From Lachnoclostridium sp. UBA1434 (GTDB taxonomy: Bacteria > Bacillota > Clostridia > Lachnospirales > Lachnospiraceae): DNA of 19,003 nucleotides. How positions within the stretch are numbered: the first letter of the stretch is position 1; every line of letters starts with the position of its first letter. Where the stretch lies: assembly GCA_002329645.1 (NCBI GenBank), contig DCTS01000107.1:1024-20026 (forward strand). Reading direction: 5' to 3'. Of this stretch, positions 1-8,151 are shown one piece after another. A program made the translations under genes and the position numbers. The notes beneath the pieces are model-generated. The model saw only the letters and a list, made by a program, of their open reading frames with translations. It was not told the DNA's origin and searched no databases.

Positions 1-344
1 ATGCTGTCAAAGCTCCCGATACGCATAAGGATGTTTTTTACCTTATTCTCCTTGTATTCAAGCTGCCTTTTATAATCCATATGCATAAGCCGGCAGCCGC
101 CGCATTTGCCTGCTATCGGGCAAATGGGGGTTACTCTGTGGACGGAGGGCTCAATAAGCTTAACCAGGCGGGCATATCCGTACGATTTGCCTGCCTTCAT
201 AATACTTACAAGTGCCTTATCGCCCACAACGGTGTTGTTTACGAATAGTGTATAGCCCTCATATTTGCCTATGCCCTCTCCCTCGGAGCCTATGTCTTCT
301 ATCTCAACAACAACCTGATCGTTCTTTTTTAATGCTGCTTCCAT
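1..344 (-). CDS. 23S rRNA (uracil-5-)-methyltransferase, RlmD/RumA-like, 5' part only
   Basis: Only the first 114 codons are in the window; the rest lies beyond the left edge. Residues 1-65 read as a TRAM domain, the small RNA-binding beta barrel that opens RumA-type SAM-dependent uridine C5 methyltransferases. It is followed by a cysteine cluster (C75, C81, C84, in CPIAGKCGGC) that in this family helps bind a [4Fe-4S] cluster, and then the conserved MDYKRQLEYKENKV segment. The ATG at 344 is chosen because AGAGGTGG lies just upstream. The gene begins 61 bp after the stop of the yhaM-like gene on the same strand, so the two are probably co-transcribed. The methyltransferase domain is not visible, so target specificity (U1939, U747 or tRNA) cannot be decided; many Clostridia carry several paralogues. 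Confidence 0.85.
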   Translation of the reverse strand, partial: MEAALKKNDQVVVEIEDIGSEGEGIGKYEGYTLFVNNTVVGDKALVSIMKAGKSYGYARLVKLIEPSVHRVTPICPIAGKCGGCRLMHMDYKRQLEYKENKVKNILMRIGSFDS

Positions 345-405
345 GCCCACCTCTGTATAGAATCCGGTTCTTTCATCCTTTTGGATTCTGCAACTGCTTT
401 TGCAT

Positions 406-1359
406 CTATTCCTTGCTCTTAATGCTTCTCTTTATATTGGACTCAAACATGCGCTGATATCCCATCCATTCAAGCTTGGGGTCGGTATTTTTTAACAGCT
501 CGGTCATGGTCTGAAGCTTCGCATCCGCGTTGTCTGCAAAGTGCAATGCCATAGCCTCGATTGTAGCCGGCTTCTTGGGTGAGCCGTATTCAAGCTCCCC
601 ATGATGGGCAAGTATACAGTGCAGCAGCTCCTTAGCCAGGCTTTTCGGGAATCTCGGCTGCTTGCTTATATAGGCGCTTAAGATATTTGCACCTATGAAT
701 ATATGTCCGAGAAGCTGTCCCTCGTTGGTATAATCATTTGCAGGAAATGCCGAAAGCTCCTCAAGCTTTCCGATATCATGGAACAGCGCTGCTGTAATAA
801 GCAAATCCCTGTTTATTACCGGATAGCTTGAAGCCATAAAATCGCACATCCTTATTACGCTTAAGGTATGCTCCAGCAATCCGCCCACAAAGCTGTGGTG
901 AACGCTTTTTGCTGCTGAATGCAGCTTGAACCTGCTTATAAACTCTTTATCCTGTATGAAATAATGCTCGGCAAGGGCTTTTAGGTTATCATCCCTGATA
1001 GATGAAACCTTAAGCATTAATTCATTGTACATCTCATCTATATTTTTCTCCGTAACAGGAAAATAATCCTCGGGATAATATTCGCCCTCCTGACCCTTGT
1101 AAATCCGGCTGACATTAAGCTGGAGCGCATCCTGGTAGCTTGTCACCCTGGCATCTATATGAACAAAATCCATTACGTCATACTGCTCAATCTCATTACT
1201 AAAATCCCATATCTTTGCATCAACTGTCCCCGTCTTGTCCTGAAGAATCAGGGATACATAATTCTTTCCGCTCTTTCCGGTGAGAATCTGCTTGGATTTG
1301 CACAAATAAATCTCATTCCTTATAATATCTCCTTCCTTAAGATCCCGGATATATTTCAT
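406..1359 (-). CDS. yhaM: 3'-5' exoribonuclease YhaM-like (OB-fold plus HD domain)
   Basis: The protein has 317 residues, close to the roughly 310-320 of Bacillus YhaM. Residues 10-90 form an OB-fold nucleic-acid-binding domain (YVSLILQDKTGTVDAKIWDF). Residues about 155-290 form a metal-dependent HD domain with H164, the paired H194-D195 in LFHDIGK, H219 and H252-H253 in LAHHGE. YhaM enzymes trim RNA and DNA from the 3' end in the cytoplasm and contribute to mRNA decay. An upstream in-frame start at 1392 is possible, but ATG 1359 is preferred because GAAAGG sits at the right distance before it and homologues begin near MKYIRDLK. It is the first gene of a leftward pair with the rRNA methyltransferase gene. 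A candidate promoter lies at 1447-1475. Confidence 0.92.
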   Translation of the reverse strand: MKYIRDLKEGDIIRNEIYLCKSKQILTGKSGKNYVSLILQDKTGTVDAKIWDFSNEIEQYDVMDFVHIDARVTSYQDALQLNVSRIYKGQEGEYYPEDYFPVTEKNIDEMYNELMLKVSSIRDDNLKALAEHYFIQDKEFISRFKLHSAAKSVHHSFVGGLLEHTLSVIRMCDFMASSYPVINRDLLITAALFHDIGKLEELSAFPANDYTNEGQLLGHIFIGANILSAYISKQPRFPKSLAKELLHCILAHHGELEYGSPKKPATIEAMALHFADNADAKLQTMTELLKNTDPKLEWMGYQRMFESNIKRSIKSKE

Positions 1360-1417
1360 AATTATTACCTTTCTAGCCTTTTTAAGGCGCACCTGTTTAG
1401 TTGTTAACCACTATGCC

Positions 1418-1475
1418 CGGATAAATCCGACGCATATCCTTAATTAATTATAACCCACCGGATTATTTATATAAA
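1418..1475 (-). promoter_or_regulatory. candidate promoter and leader palindrome for the yhaM-like gene
   Basis: Read leftward, a perfect -10 box TATAAT (1447-1452) follows, after 17 bp, a weak -35 TTTATA (1470-1475, four of six matches). A 12-bp palindrome (CGGATTTATCCG, 1418-1429) lies in the presumed leader about 60 bp before the ATG at 1359. Nothing else is needed to explain the 318-bp gap 1360-1677 except the terminator at 1591-1643. The remaining part is AT-rich with no ORF I can support. Confidence 0.45.
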
Positions 1476-1590
1476 GCATAATTTGTATCATCAGAAATAT
1501 AAAGCCTGATTAATGTCATCATAAGCATAAAATAAAATTATCGAGCGGAAATTATATCAACATAAACACATGACATTATTTATATTCGTA

Positions 1591-1643
1591 TATAAAAATG
1601 AGCCTGTCATAAATACGATACTTCGTCTTAATAACAAGCTCAT
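1591..1643 (-). terminator. Rho-independent terminator of the HtrA-like gene
   Basis: ATGAGC (1598-1603) pairs with GCTCAT (1638-1643), and the arms continue with interrupted pairing (TGT/ACA, ACGA/TCGT) to a four-base loop. On the minus strand the hairpin is followed directly by TTTTTATATA, as expected for a transcript coming from the gene that ends at 1678. The stem is long but imperfect. Confidence 0.6.
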
Positions 1644-1677
1644 TAAATAGCTGCAAGTTATTATACTTTTAATACGT

Positions 1678-3102
1678 TTATCTGCCTCTTGCGGCAAGCG
1701 TTACCTTAAGCTCCATTTCCTTGGCGGTTGTGCCGGAGGTCCTCTTAATCTTTATGCTTACATCGCTTCCCGGCTCATAATCCGATATTATATTGAAGAA
1801 TCCTATTGTATTCAAAACACTCTTGTTATCAACGGACATAATAATATCGCCGCCCTTAATACCGGCATCGAAAGCAGGAGAATCGGCCCTGACGGAGCTG
1901 ACATATATTCCGTTAGCCACCTGATGCTCCACCCTGGCTTCCTCGGTCAGGTCAACGGCAACCACACCGCAGTAAATATGGGACTTGCGGTTTATCATCC
2001 TGGCTATCAGCGGATTAAGCCTGCTGATACTTATGGCAGTATTGATATCCTCATTATGGTCATCCTTCAATGTCCTGGTAATAATTCCGATTACCTGCCC
2101 CTTAAGGTTCACAATGTACCCGTCGCCATCTTCGCTGTCTTTGATTCCTGTATTAAACAAATCCAGCTTATAATCGGTTATATACTTAGGGCTGTCCTTG
2201 CTTGTTATGATGCCGTAATCCATGGAACCCACATTGCCGTTGGGGCAGCCGAGGGCTATAATCGGACTCCCTACATTTGTTAAATAAGAACTGCCAAAGA
2301 TTGCAGGCTTCATATTGTCAAGCAAAAGCTGCGGAATGTCATTTATGCTTATTGTAATAACAGCCAGGTTTACCTCGGTTTCATAATCCAGCAGCACGGC
2401 ATCCACTATATCAGCTTCGGACAGCTTTACCTTAATGCTGCTTGTATCCATAACTCTGTCCATGCTTACCAGAATGTATAATTCCTTGCCGTCATCGACA
2501 AGAATTAATCCGCTTGTTTCATCCCTGGTTTCGATGCTGCCGCCGAATATATCGTTGCCACTCCTTATACAGGTTACGGTAACAATGGATTTGCTTACTT
2601 CATCTGCAATCTCTTTAACAGCCTCAGACATCATTATCAAATCATCAATATCAGCATCAATTGTATTAATAATAACCTTTCCATTATCTTTTTGATCGCT
2701 GTCTTTTTGATCATTATCTATTTGATCATTATCGCTTTGATCATCATTGTTATGATTATCATCATTTTGATCGTCATCGTTTACAGGCGTCACGGTTGGA
2801 GTCGGCCGTTTATTATTTACCATATTATCCTTGCCATTAACGCCGTTATCATCCGTTGTATCATCCGGAAGAACAGTAGGGAATATGATTGGCTCCCTCG
2901 CTTCCTCCTTCCTGTTTAAGAATTTAAAGAAAACAGGCTCGCTTATAACAAATGTGGCAGCGGCAACCACACCGAACAGCATCGCCATAAAAATAGTCAT
3001 GACTAAAGGAAGAAGTATTTTCCTCACTTTTTTACGCTTTTTGGGAATCACTTCTTCTTTGATAAATTCATATTCATTTTTTTCATTCTTATCTGCGGAC
3101 AT
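1678..3102 (-). CDS. membrane-anchored HtrA-like protein with PDZ domain; catalytic triad apparently lost
   Basis: The protein has 474 residues. Residues 1-28 are cytoplasmic and very basic at the end, 29-54 are one transmembrane helix, 65-145 are an extracytoplasmic low-complexity linker rich in Asp, Asn and Gln, about 160-372 are a trypsin-like S1C fold, and about 378-470 are a PDZ domain (GIYVSSVRADSPAFDAGIKGGDII). The architecture is that of DegP/HtrA quality-control proteases. However, the block usually read as TNNHVV is LVSMDRVM (211-218), TDLAV is VNLAV (244-248), and GNSGGPLVN is EDGDGYIVN (324-332), so His, Asp and Ser are all replaced. The fold landmarks DYGIIT and LKGQVIGI remain. 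I infer a non-proteolytic binding or sensing role at the envelope. The start has an excellent AAGGAG site. It is a single-gene unit with its own promoter (3243-3251) and terminator. Confidence 0.85.
   Translation of the reverse strand: MSADKNEKNEYEFIKEEVIPKKRKKVRKILLPLVMTIFMAMLFGVVAAATFVISEPVFFKFLNRKEEAREPIIFPTVLPDDTTDDNGVNGKDNMVNNKRPTPTVTPVNDDDQNDDNHNNDDQSDNDQIDNDQKDSDQKDNGKVIINTIDADIDDLIMMSEAVKEIADEVSKSIVTVTCIRSGNDIFGGSIETRDETSGLILVDDGKELYILVSMDRVMDTSSIKVKLSEADIVDAVLLDYETEVNLAVITISINDIPQLLLDNMKPAIFGSSYLTNVGSPIIALGCPNGNVGSMDYGIITSKDSPKYITDYKLDLFNTGIKDSEDGDGYIVNLKGQVIGIITRTLKDDHNEDINTAISISRLNPLIARMINRKSHIYCGVVAVDLTEEARVEHQVANGIYVSSVRADSPAFDAGIKGGDIIMSVDNKSVLNTIGFFNIISDYEPGSDVSIKIKRTSGTTAKEMELKVTLAARGR
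2677..2781 (-). repeat. 15-bp coding minisatellite in the linker of the HtrA-like gene
   Basis: Residues 108-142 of the HtrA-like protein repeat with a five-residue period: Q (or H) falls at 112, 117, 122, 127, 132 and 137, with D and N filling the other positions. In the DNA this appears as degenerate copies built on TTTGATCATTATC on the plus strand. The repeat length is a multiple of three, so copy-number change would lengthen or shorten the linker without breaking the frame. Confidence 0.8.
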
Positions 3103-3242
3103 TCAAGATCTCCTTATAAAGTCATAAACTTATGTCTTTATACAATAGGCTGCATATAAACCGACTTATATGTATCTTCCCTTGATAATATTGATTTGTT
3201 CATGTACATTGGAAATAGATTCTCTAACTCATATCTGAATAT

Positions 3243-3290
3243 ATTATATCATGCCTGTCCAGGTGATGCATTAGTCCTATTTTATCACCT
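3243..3290 (-). promoter_or_regulatory. extended -10 promoter with overlapping inverted repeat, for the HtrA-like gene
   Basis: Read leftward, TGATATAAT (3243-3251) is an extended -10 box. No good -35 is present. A perfect 7-bp inverted repeat, AGGTGAT (3261-3267) and ATCACCT (3284-3290), covers the place where the -35 would be, which suggests a regulator site. The predicted transcript has a leader of about 130 nt before ATG 3102. Confidence 0.45.
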
Positions 3291-3404
3291 ACTTATGAAC
3301 ATTGTATGAATTAATTGTAAACAAAAGCTAATAGCTGCTGATTATGGACCGATAAATGCGTCTATCTTTCAATGCCGGTCGTATTTCCTTATTTTGATGT
3401 TTAA

Positions 3405-3468
3405 ATTTATTATAAGATAAGGTAAAATAGATACAGGACTGTCCGTATTTACGGATATATTTCGGACA
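3405..3468 (+). promoter_or_regulatory. candidate mutS2 promoter and palindromic leader
   Basis: TAAAAT (3423-3428) is a good -10 box, with a weak TTTAAA-like -35 seventeen bases upstream. Just downstream lie two nested palindromes: TCCGTA-TT-TACGGA (3442-3455) and TGTCCG/CGGACA (3440-3445 with 3463-3468). They would form alternative small hairpins in the leader before the ribosome binding site. The rest of the 384-bp divergent gap 3103-3486 is AT-rich and holds no ORF I can support. Confidence 0.35.
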
Positions 3469-3486
3469 ACTGAAAGGCTGGCTGTA

Positions 3487-5868
3487 GTGATGAATGAAAA
3501 GGCATTAAGAACACTGGAATATAACAAGATAATTGATAAATTATGCTCGCTTGCCGGCTCCTCCTGCGGAAGGGAGCTTTGTGCCGGCCTGCTGCCGTCA
3601 AGTGACCCGGGTGAAATTACAAGGCTTCAGAAGGAAACCACGGATGCGCTTTCAAGGCTGTACAGAAAGGGCAGTATTTCCTTCGGAGGCATACATGACA
3701 TCAGACCCTCCATTACAAGGCTTAAGCTTGGTTCTTCCCTCAATGCGGTTGAGCTTCTCCATATCAGCTCCAACCTGGACGCAGTCCTCAGATTGAAGAC
3801 ATACGGCGGATATTCTGAAAAAGAGGGTGACGAGGCTCCGGAGGATTCACTTGCCGGATATTTTACCGGACTTAAGCCCTTAACAACCTTAAATAATGAA
3901 ATAAAGCGCTGCATAATATCCGAGGAGGAGATTGCGGATGATGCAAGCCCGGCCTTAAAAAGCGTGCGGCGTGCAATCAGGAACGCCAACGACCGTATAC
4001 ACAGCGAGCTGTCCTCCGTTTTGAATTCCTCCAGAAATATGCTTCAGGAGAATATTATTACGATGAGAAACGGCAGGTACTGCCTTCCCGTACGCTCCGA
4101 GTATAAGAATCAGTTTCAGGGCATGGTTCATGACCAATCCTCCACCGGCTCAACGCTGTTCATTGAGCCGATGTCTGTGGTGCGCCTGAATAATGAGCTT
4201 CGGGAGCTTTCAGTTAAGGAGCAGGAGGAGATTGAAAAGGTATTGGCCGAGCTCTCCAATCTTGCTGCAGAGCATGAGGAAAGCCTTGAGTATAACTTCC
4301 TGACCCTGTGCGAGCTGGATTTTATCTTTGCAAGAGCTTCACTCTCCAGAACGATGAAGGGCACGGAGCCTGTTTTTAATACGAAGGGCATAATCAATAT
4401 TAAAAAAGCCCGCCATCCTTTAATAGATGCCAACAAGGTGGTTCCTATAGATATAATGCTGGGACAGGACTTCAGCATGCTGATAATTACAGGTCCCAAT
4501 ACGGGAGGTAAGACAGTAACCTTAAAAACCGTCGGCCTTCTTACCCTTATGGGGCAGGCGGGACTTCACATTCCTGCCTTTGACAATAGTGAGCTGGCTG
4601 TTTTTGAAGAGGTGTATGCGGATATCGGGGATGAGCAAAGCATCGAGCAGAGCCTCAGTACCTTCTCCTCCCATATGACCAATATAGTATCCATACTTCA
4701 AAATGCAGACAGGAATTCACTGGTTCTCCTGGATGAGCTGGGCGCAGGAACTGATCCGACGGAGGGCGCTGCCCTTGCTATGTCCATATTGTCCAACCTC
4801 CATAAGGGAGGCATCCGAACACTGGCAACCACCCATTACAGCGAATTGAAGATATATGCCCTGTCAACCGGGGGTGTTTCCAATGCTTCCTGCGAGTTTG
4901 ACGTGGAAACGCTTCGTCCCACCTACAGGCTTCTTATCGGTATACCCGGAAGGAGCAATGCATTTGCTATATCCAAAAGGCTTGGGCTTCCGGATTATAT
5001 AATTGAGGATGCAAAAAGCAGGATAGATGTTCAGGACAGAAGCTTTGAAGATTTGATAAGTGATTTGGATGCAAGCCGCGTAACAATTGAAAAGGAGCAG
5101 GAGGAAATACAAAGGTACAGGGAAGAGATAGAGCAGCTTAAAAAGGACCTTGCCAAAAAGCGAGAAAGCATGGAAGCCAGCCGGGAGAAGATTATGAAGG
5201 AAGCCAGGGAGAAGGCGGCATCCATTCTTCAGGAAGCCAAGAATATTGCTGATGAAAGTATAAGAAAGTACAACAAGTGGCTCAAGGAAGGCGGAAATAT
5301 CAAGGAAATGGAAGCCGAGCGCAGCAGGCTCAGAGAACAGCTCACCAGCGATGAAGGCTCAACAGAGCATCTTATGAAAAGGACCGGCCGCAAACCGGAA
5401 CCGTCAAGTCTTAAGGTCGGCGATGCGGTATTTGTAATAAGCCTTGGTATTAAGGGAACCGTAAGCACACTGCCGAATGCCCGCGGGGATTTATATGTCC
5501 TGATGGGGGCCCTGCGCTCACTGGTCAATATTCAGGATCTGGAGCTTATTGAGGATGAAGAGCCTGAAAAGAACATCCCGACTAAAACACAGAGCGGTAA
5601 AATCAAGCTTTCAAAATCCCTGGGTATTCACCCGGAGCTTAATCTTATCGGCAAGACAGTGGATGAAGCAATATTTGAACTGGATAAATATCTGGATGAT
5701 GCTTATCTTGCCCATATGGGACAGGTAACCATAATACACGGAAGAGGTACCGGAGCCCTCAGGAACGCTGTTCACGCCCATCTTAAGAAGACAAAGTATG
5801 TAAAATCCTATCGCATAGGCGGCTTTGGCGAGGGGGATCACGGTGTTACCATTGTCGAGTTTGTATAA
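3487..5868 (+). CDS. mutS2: MutS2: MutS-family ATPase with C-terminal Smr domain
   Basis: The protein has 793 residues, the usual MutS2 length. It lacks the MutS mismatch-binding N-terminal domain and starts with the lever/clamp region. The ATPase has Walker A GPNTGGKT (336-343), the signature segment ending in STFSSHM, and Walker B LVLLDE (412-417) followed by LGAGTDP and the ATTHY switch. A long charged coiled coil (about 520-640) leads to a KOW-like segment and an Smr nuclease domain (718-793) with LNLIGKTVDEA and HGRGTGALR. MutS2 proteins suppress recombination and, in Bacillus, act on collided ribosomes. In the Smr motif the usual LDLRG-like stretch is LNLIG. The start may be GTG 3487 or ATG 3490; AAAGG at 3473-3477 fits the GTG slightly better. 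No clear terminator follows. Confidence 0.97.
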   Translation: MMNEKALRTLEYNKIIDKLCSLAGSSCGRELCAGLLPSSDPGEITRLQKETTDALSRLYRKGSISFGGIHDIRPSITRLKLGSSLNAVELLHISSNLDAVLRLKTYGGYSEKEGDEAPEDSLAGYFTGLKPLTTLNNEIKRCIISEEEIADDASPALKSVRRAIRNANDRIHSELSSVLNSSRNMLQENIITMRNGRYCLPVRSEYKNQFQGMVHDQSSTGSTLFIEPMSVVRLNNELRELSVKEQEEIEKVLAELSNLAAEHEESLEYNFLTLCELDFIFARASLSRTMKGTEPVFNTKGIINIKKARHPLIDANKVVPIDIMLGQDFSMLIITGPNTGGKTVTLKTVGLLTLMGQAGLHIPAFDNSELAVFEEVYADIGDEQSIEQSLSTFSSHMTNIVSILQNADRNSLVLLDELGAGTDPTEGAALAMSILSNLHKGGIRTLATTHYSELKIYALSTGGVSNASCEFDVETLRPTYRLLIGIPGRSNAFAISKRLGLPDYIIEDAKSRIDVQDRSFEDLISDLDASRVTIEKEQEEIQRYREEIEQLKKDLAKKRESMEASREKIMKEAREKAASILQEAKNIADESIRKYNKWLKEGGNIKEMEAERSRLREQLTSDEGSTEHLMKRTGRKPEPSSLKVGDAVFVISLGIKGTVSTLPNARGDLYVLMGALRSLVNIQDLELIEDEEPEKNIPTKTQSGKIKLSKSLGIHPELNLIGKTVDEAIFELDKYLDDAYLAHMGQVTIIHGRGTGALRNAVHAHLKKTKYVKSYRIGGFGEGDHGVTIVEFV

Positions 5869-5951
5869 AATCATGCTAATGATCAATTACCGTAATTACC
5901 AGGCTTTACAGTCATTTGAACATAATAAAAGTATATGGAGAGGATCAAAGA

Positions 5952-6671
5952 ATGAAGAAGCAAAAAATATTAATAGTTGATGATGACGCTAATATTGCCG
6001 AACTCATATCCCTGTACCTGACCAAGGAGTGCTTCGATACACAAATAGTATATGACGGCGAGGCTGCCATAAAGGAATTCGGAACATACCAGCCTAATCT
6101 GGTGCTGCTCGACCTGATGCTTCCCGGAATTGACGGTTATGAGGTGTGCAGGGAAATAAGAAAGACCTCCTCAGTTCCCATCATAATGCTTTCAGCCAAG
6201 GGTGAGATATTTGATAAGGTGCTGGGCCTTGAGCTGGGAGCGGACGATTACATTATTAAGCCCTTCGATTCCAAGGAGCTGGTGGCAAGGGTACGTGCCG
6301 TTCTGCGCCGGTTCAATCCGGCTCCGGGTAATACCAGGGAGGAATCTGCACCTTCCGGAGAATATGTGGCGTATCCTGATCTTATTATCAACATAAGCAA
6401 CTATTCGGTGCAATACTATGGTGAAAATATCGAGATGCCCCCCAAGGAGCTGGAGCTTCTATATTTTCTTGCCTCCAACCCCAACCAGGTATTTACCAGG
6501 GAACAGCTTTTGGACCATATCTGGGGTTATGAATACTTCGGAGATACCCGGACAGTTGATGTACATATCAAGCGTCTGAGGGAAAAGATTAAGGATCATA
6601 CGGACTGGAGCCTGTCTACTGTATGGGGCATTGGTTATAAGTTTGAAACAAAGGCTCCGAAAAAACTTTAA
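5952..6671 (+). CDS. OmpR/PhoB-family response regulator
   Basis: The protein has 239 residues. Residues 5-115 are a receiver domain with the acidic pocket D10-D11-D12, phospho-acceptor D54 in LVLLDLMLPG, S81 and K103 in IIKPFD. Residues about 140-235 are a winged helix-turn-helix DNA-binding domain (KELELLYFLASNPNQVFTRE, TVDVHIKRLREKI, GIGYKFE). It is expected to bind direct-repeat sites when phosphorylated by the sensor kinase encoded 44 bp downstream. An in-frame ATG at 5916 would add twelve residues; ATG 5952 is preferred because GGAGAGG lies 8 nt before it and the receiver fold starts right after. The gap to mutS2 is 83 bp with no obvious terminator and no convincing promoter, so read-through from mutS2 is possible. 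The signal and regulon cannot be read from the sequence. Confidence 0.95.
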   Translation: MKKQKILIVDDDANIAELISLYLTKECFDTQIVYDGEAAIKEFGTYQPNLVLLDLMLPGIDGYEVCREIRKTSSVPIIMLSAKGEIFDKVLGLELGADDYIIKPFDSKELVARVRAVLRRFNPAPGNTREESAPSGEYVAYPDLIINISNYSVQYYGENIEMPPKELELLYFLASNPNQVFTREQLLDHIWGYEYFGDTRTVDVHIKRLREKIKDHTDWSLSTVWGIGYKFETKAPKKL

Positions 6672-6715
6672 AATAATATAGCCGAGGGTTATTTAACAGA
6701 AGGGAGGTCCATATC

Positions 6716-8125
6716 ATGAAAAGGACCCTGTGGTCCATGCTGATTGTCTGCTATCTGGTTACCGTGGTGCTGGTTTTCCTGTTCCTTAATACATATGGTA
6801 TGAATCTCCTTGAAAAACGTCTTATTAAGGATAAGGAAGACCTTCTTGTCAAGGAAGCCAATTTGATTAATTCCGAATACATGGCTAATCTATATGATAA
6901 AAAGCTTACACAGCAGGAATTTGCCACCCAGTTGAAATCCATTGACACTTACCTTAATATCCGCGTCTGGATTGTCAATCCCGGCGGGGTGGTGATTATT
7001 GATTCGGATGCGCGCAGCAATATTCCTCTGATAAGTATAAACGAGATTGACCCAACCTTCCTGGATAAAACAATATCAGTAAATACAAGGCTTGGAAACG
7101 TCCTGAAGGAGCCCATGCTCAGCGTCATCCAAACAGTTAATTACAATTACCAGTTCAGGGGGTATATCGTACTTCATACGCCTATGAGCAGTATACGGGA
7201 AACTGCAGTAGTGTATTTTGATATAATCAACATATGCCTCCTGTTGTTCTTCCCCATATTGCTTGCCATCTTTGTATATATTTATTTTTTAACTGTCAAA
7301 CCCATGCGGCATTTGATAAAGGCTGCCATGGAATACAGTGCGGGCAACTTTGATTATCAGATAAATATGAGGGGCTCCAGCGAGTTCAGGGAGCTGGGAG
7401 CCACCCTGACCTATATGGCCAATGAGCTTAGCCAACTGGACAATTACCGGAAGAAATTCGTGGCTAATATTTCACATGATTTCAGGTCCCCCCTTACCTC
7501 CATTAAAGGCTATGTTCAGGCCATGCTGGACGGAACCATACCCCAGGATATGCAGGAAAAATATCTGGGTATTATCCTGTTTGAAACAGAACGGCTTAAC
7601 AAGCTTACAGCAAGCCTTCTTGAGCTGAACCAGCTTGAAAATAGAGGCGCCCTGTTGGATATCGTATCCTTTGATATAAATCATATTATAAAGAAAACTG
7701 CCGAAAGCTTTGAGGGTGCCTGCAGAAGTAAGAAAGTAACCTTGAACCTTGTGTTTGCCTCAGAGGAAACCTATGTGGATGCCGATGTTGGCAAGATACA
7801 GCAGGTACTATATAATCTTCTTGACAATGCAATAAAATTCAGCCACAACAACAGTAAGATCAAGATCTCAACCGAGGAAAAGGGAGAAAAGGTATTCGTG
7901 TCGGTTAAAGATTACGGAATAGGGATACCCAAGGACTCCATTAAAAAGATATGGGAGCGCTTTTACAAGACAGATGCCTCCAGGGGCAGGGATAAGAAGG
8001 GTACCGGCCTTGGCCTTTCCATTACTAAAGAAATAATCCAGGCACATAATGAGAACATCAATGTAATCAGTACCGAGGGGGTGGGTTCGGAATTCATATT
8101 TACTTTGAAGAAAACAGTCACATAA
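6716..8125 (+). CDS. membrane sensor histidine kinase
   Basis: The protein has 469 residues. Two transmembrane helices (about 8-30 and 168-194) flank an extracytoplasmic sensor of about 135 residues that I cannot assign to a named fold. A HAMP linker (about 195-245) follows, then the HisKA dimerisation domain with phosphorylated H254 in SHDFRSPLTS. The ATPase domain has the N box (QVLYNLLDNAIKFS), the G1 box DYGIGIP, an F box near ERFYK and the G2 box GTGLGLS. It should phosphorylate the response regulator encoded just upstream. The start has GGGAGG 9 nt before the ATG. All catalytic boxes are intact. The aldo/keto reductase gene begins only 26 bp downstream and may share the transcript. Confidence 0.95.
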   Translation: MKRTLWSMLIVCYLVTVVLVFLFLNTYGMNLLEKRLIKDKEDLLVKEANLINSEYMANLYDKKLTQQEFATQLKSIDTYLNIRVWIVNPGGVVIIDSDARSNIPLISINEIDPTFLDKTISVNTRLGNVLKEPMLSVIQTVNYNYQFRGYIVLHTPMSSIRETAVVYFDIINICLLLFFPILLAIFVYIYFLTVKPMRHLIKAAMEYSAGNFDYQINMRGSSEFRELGATLTYMANELSQLDNYRKKFVANISHDFRSPLTSIKGYVQAMLDGTIPQDMQEKYLGIILFETERLNKLTASLLELNQLENRGALLDIVSFDINHIIKKTAESFEGACRSKKVTLNLVFASEETYVDADVGKIQQVLYNLLDNAIKFSHNNSKIKISTEEKGEKVFVSVKDYGIGIPKDSIKKIWERFYKTDASRGRDKKGTGLGLSITKEIIQAHNENINVISTEGVGSEFIFTLKKTVT

Positions 8126-8151
8126 TATATTAGTACGAAAGGAATGATTGT

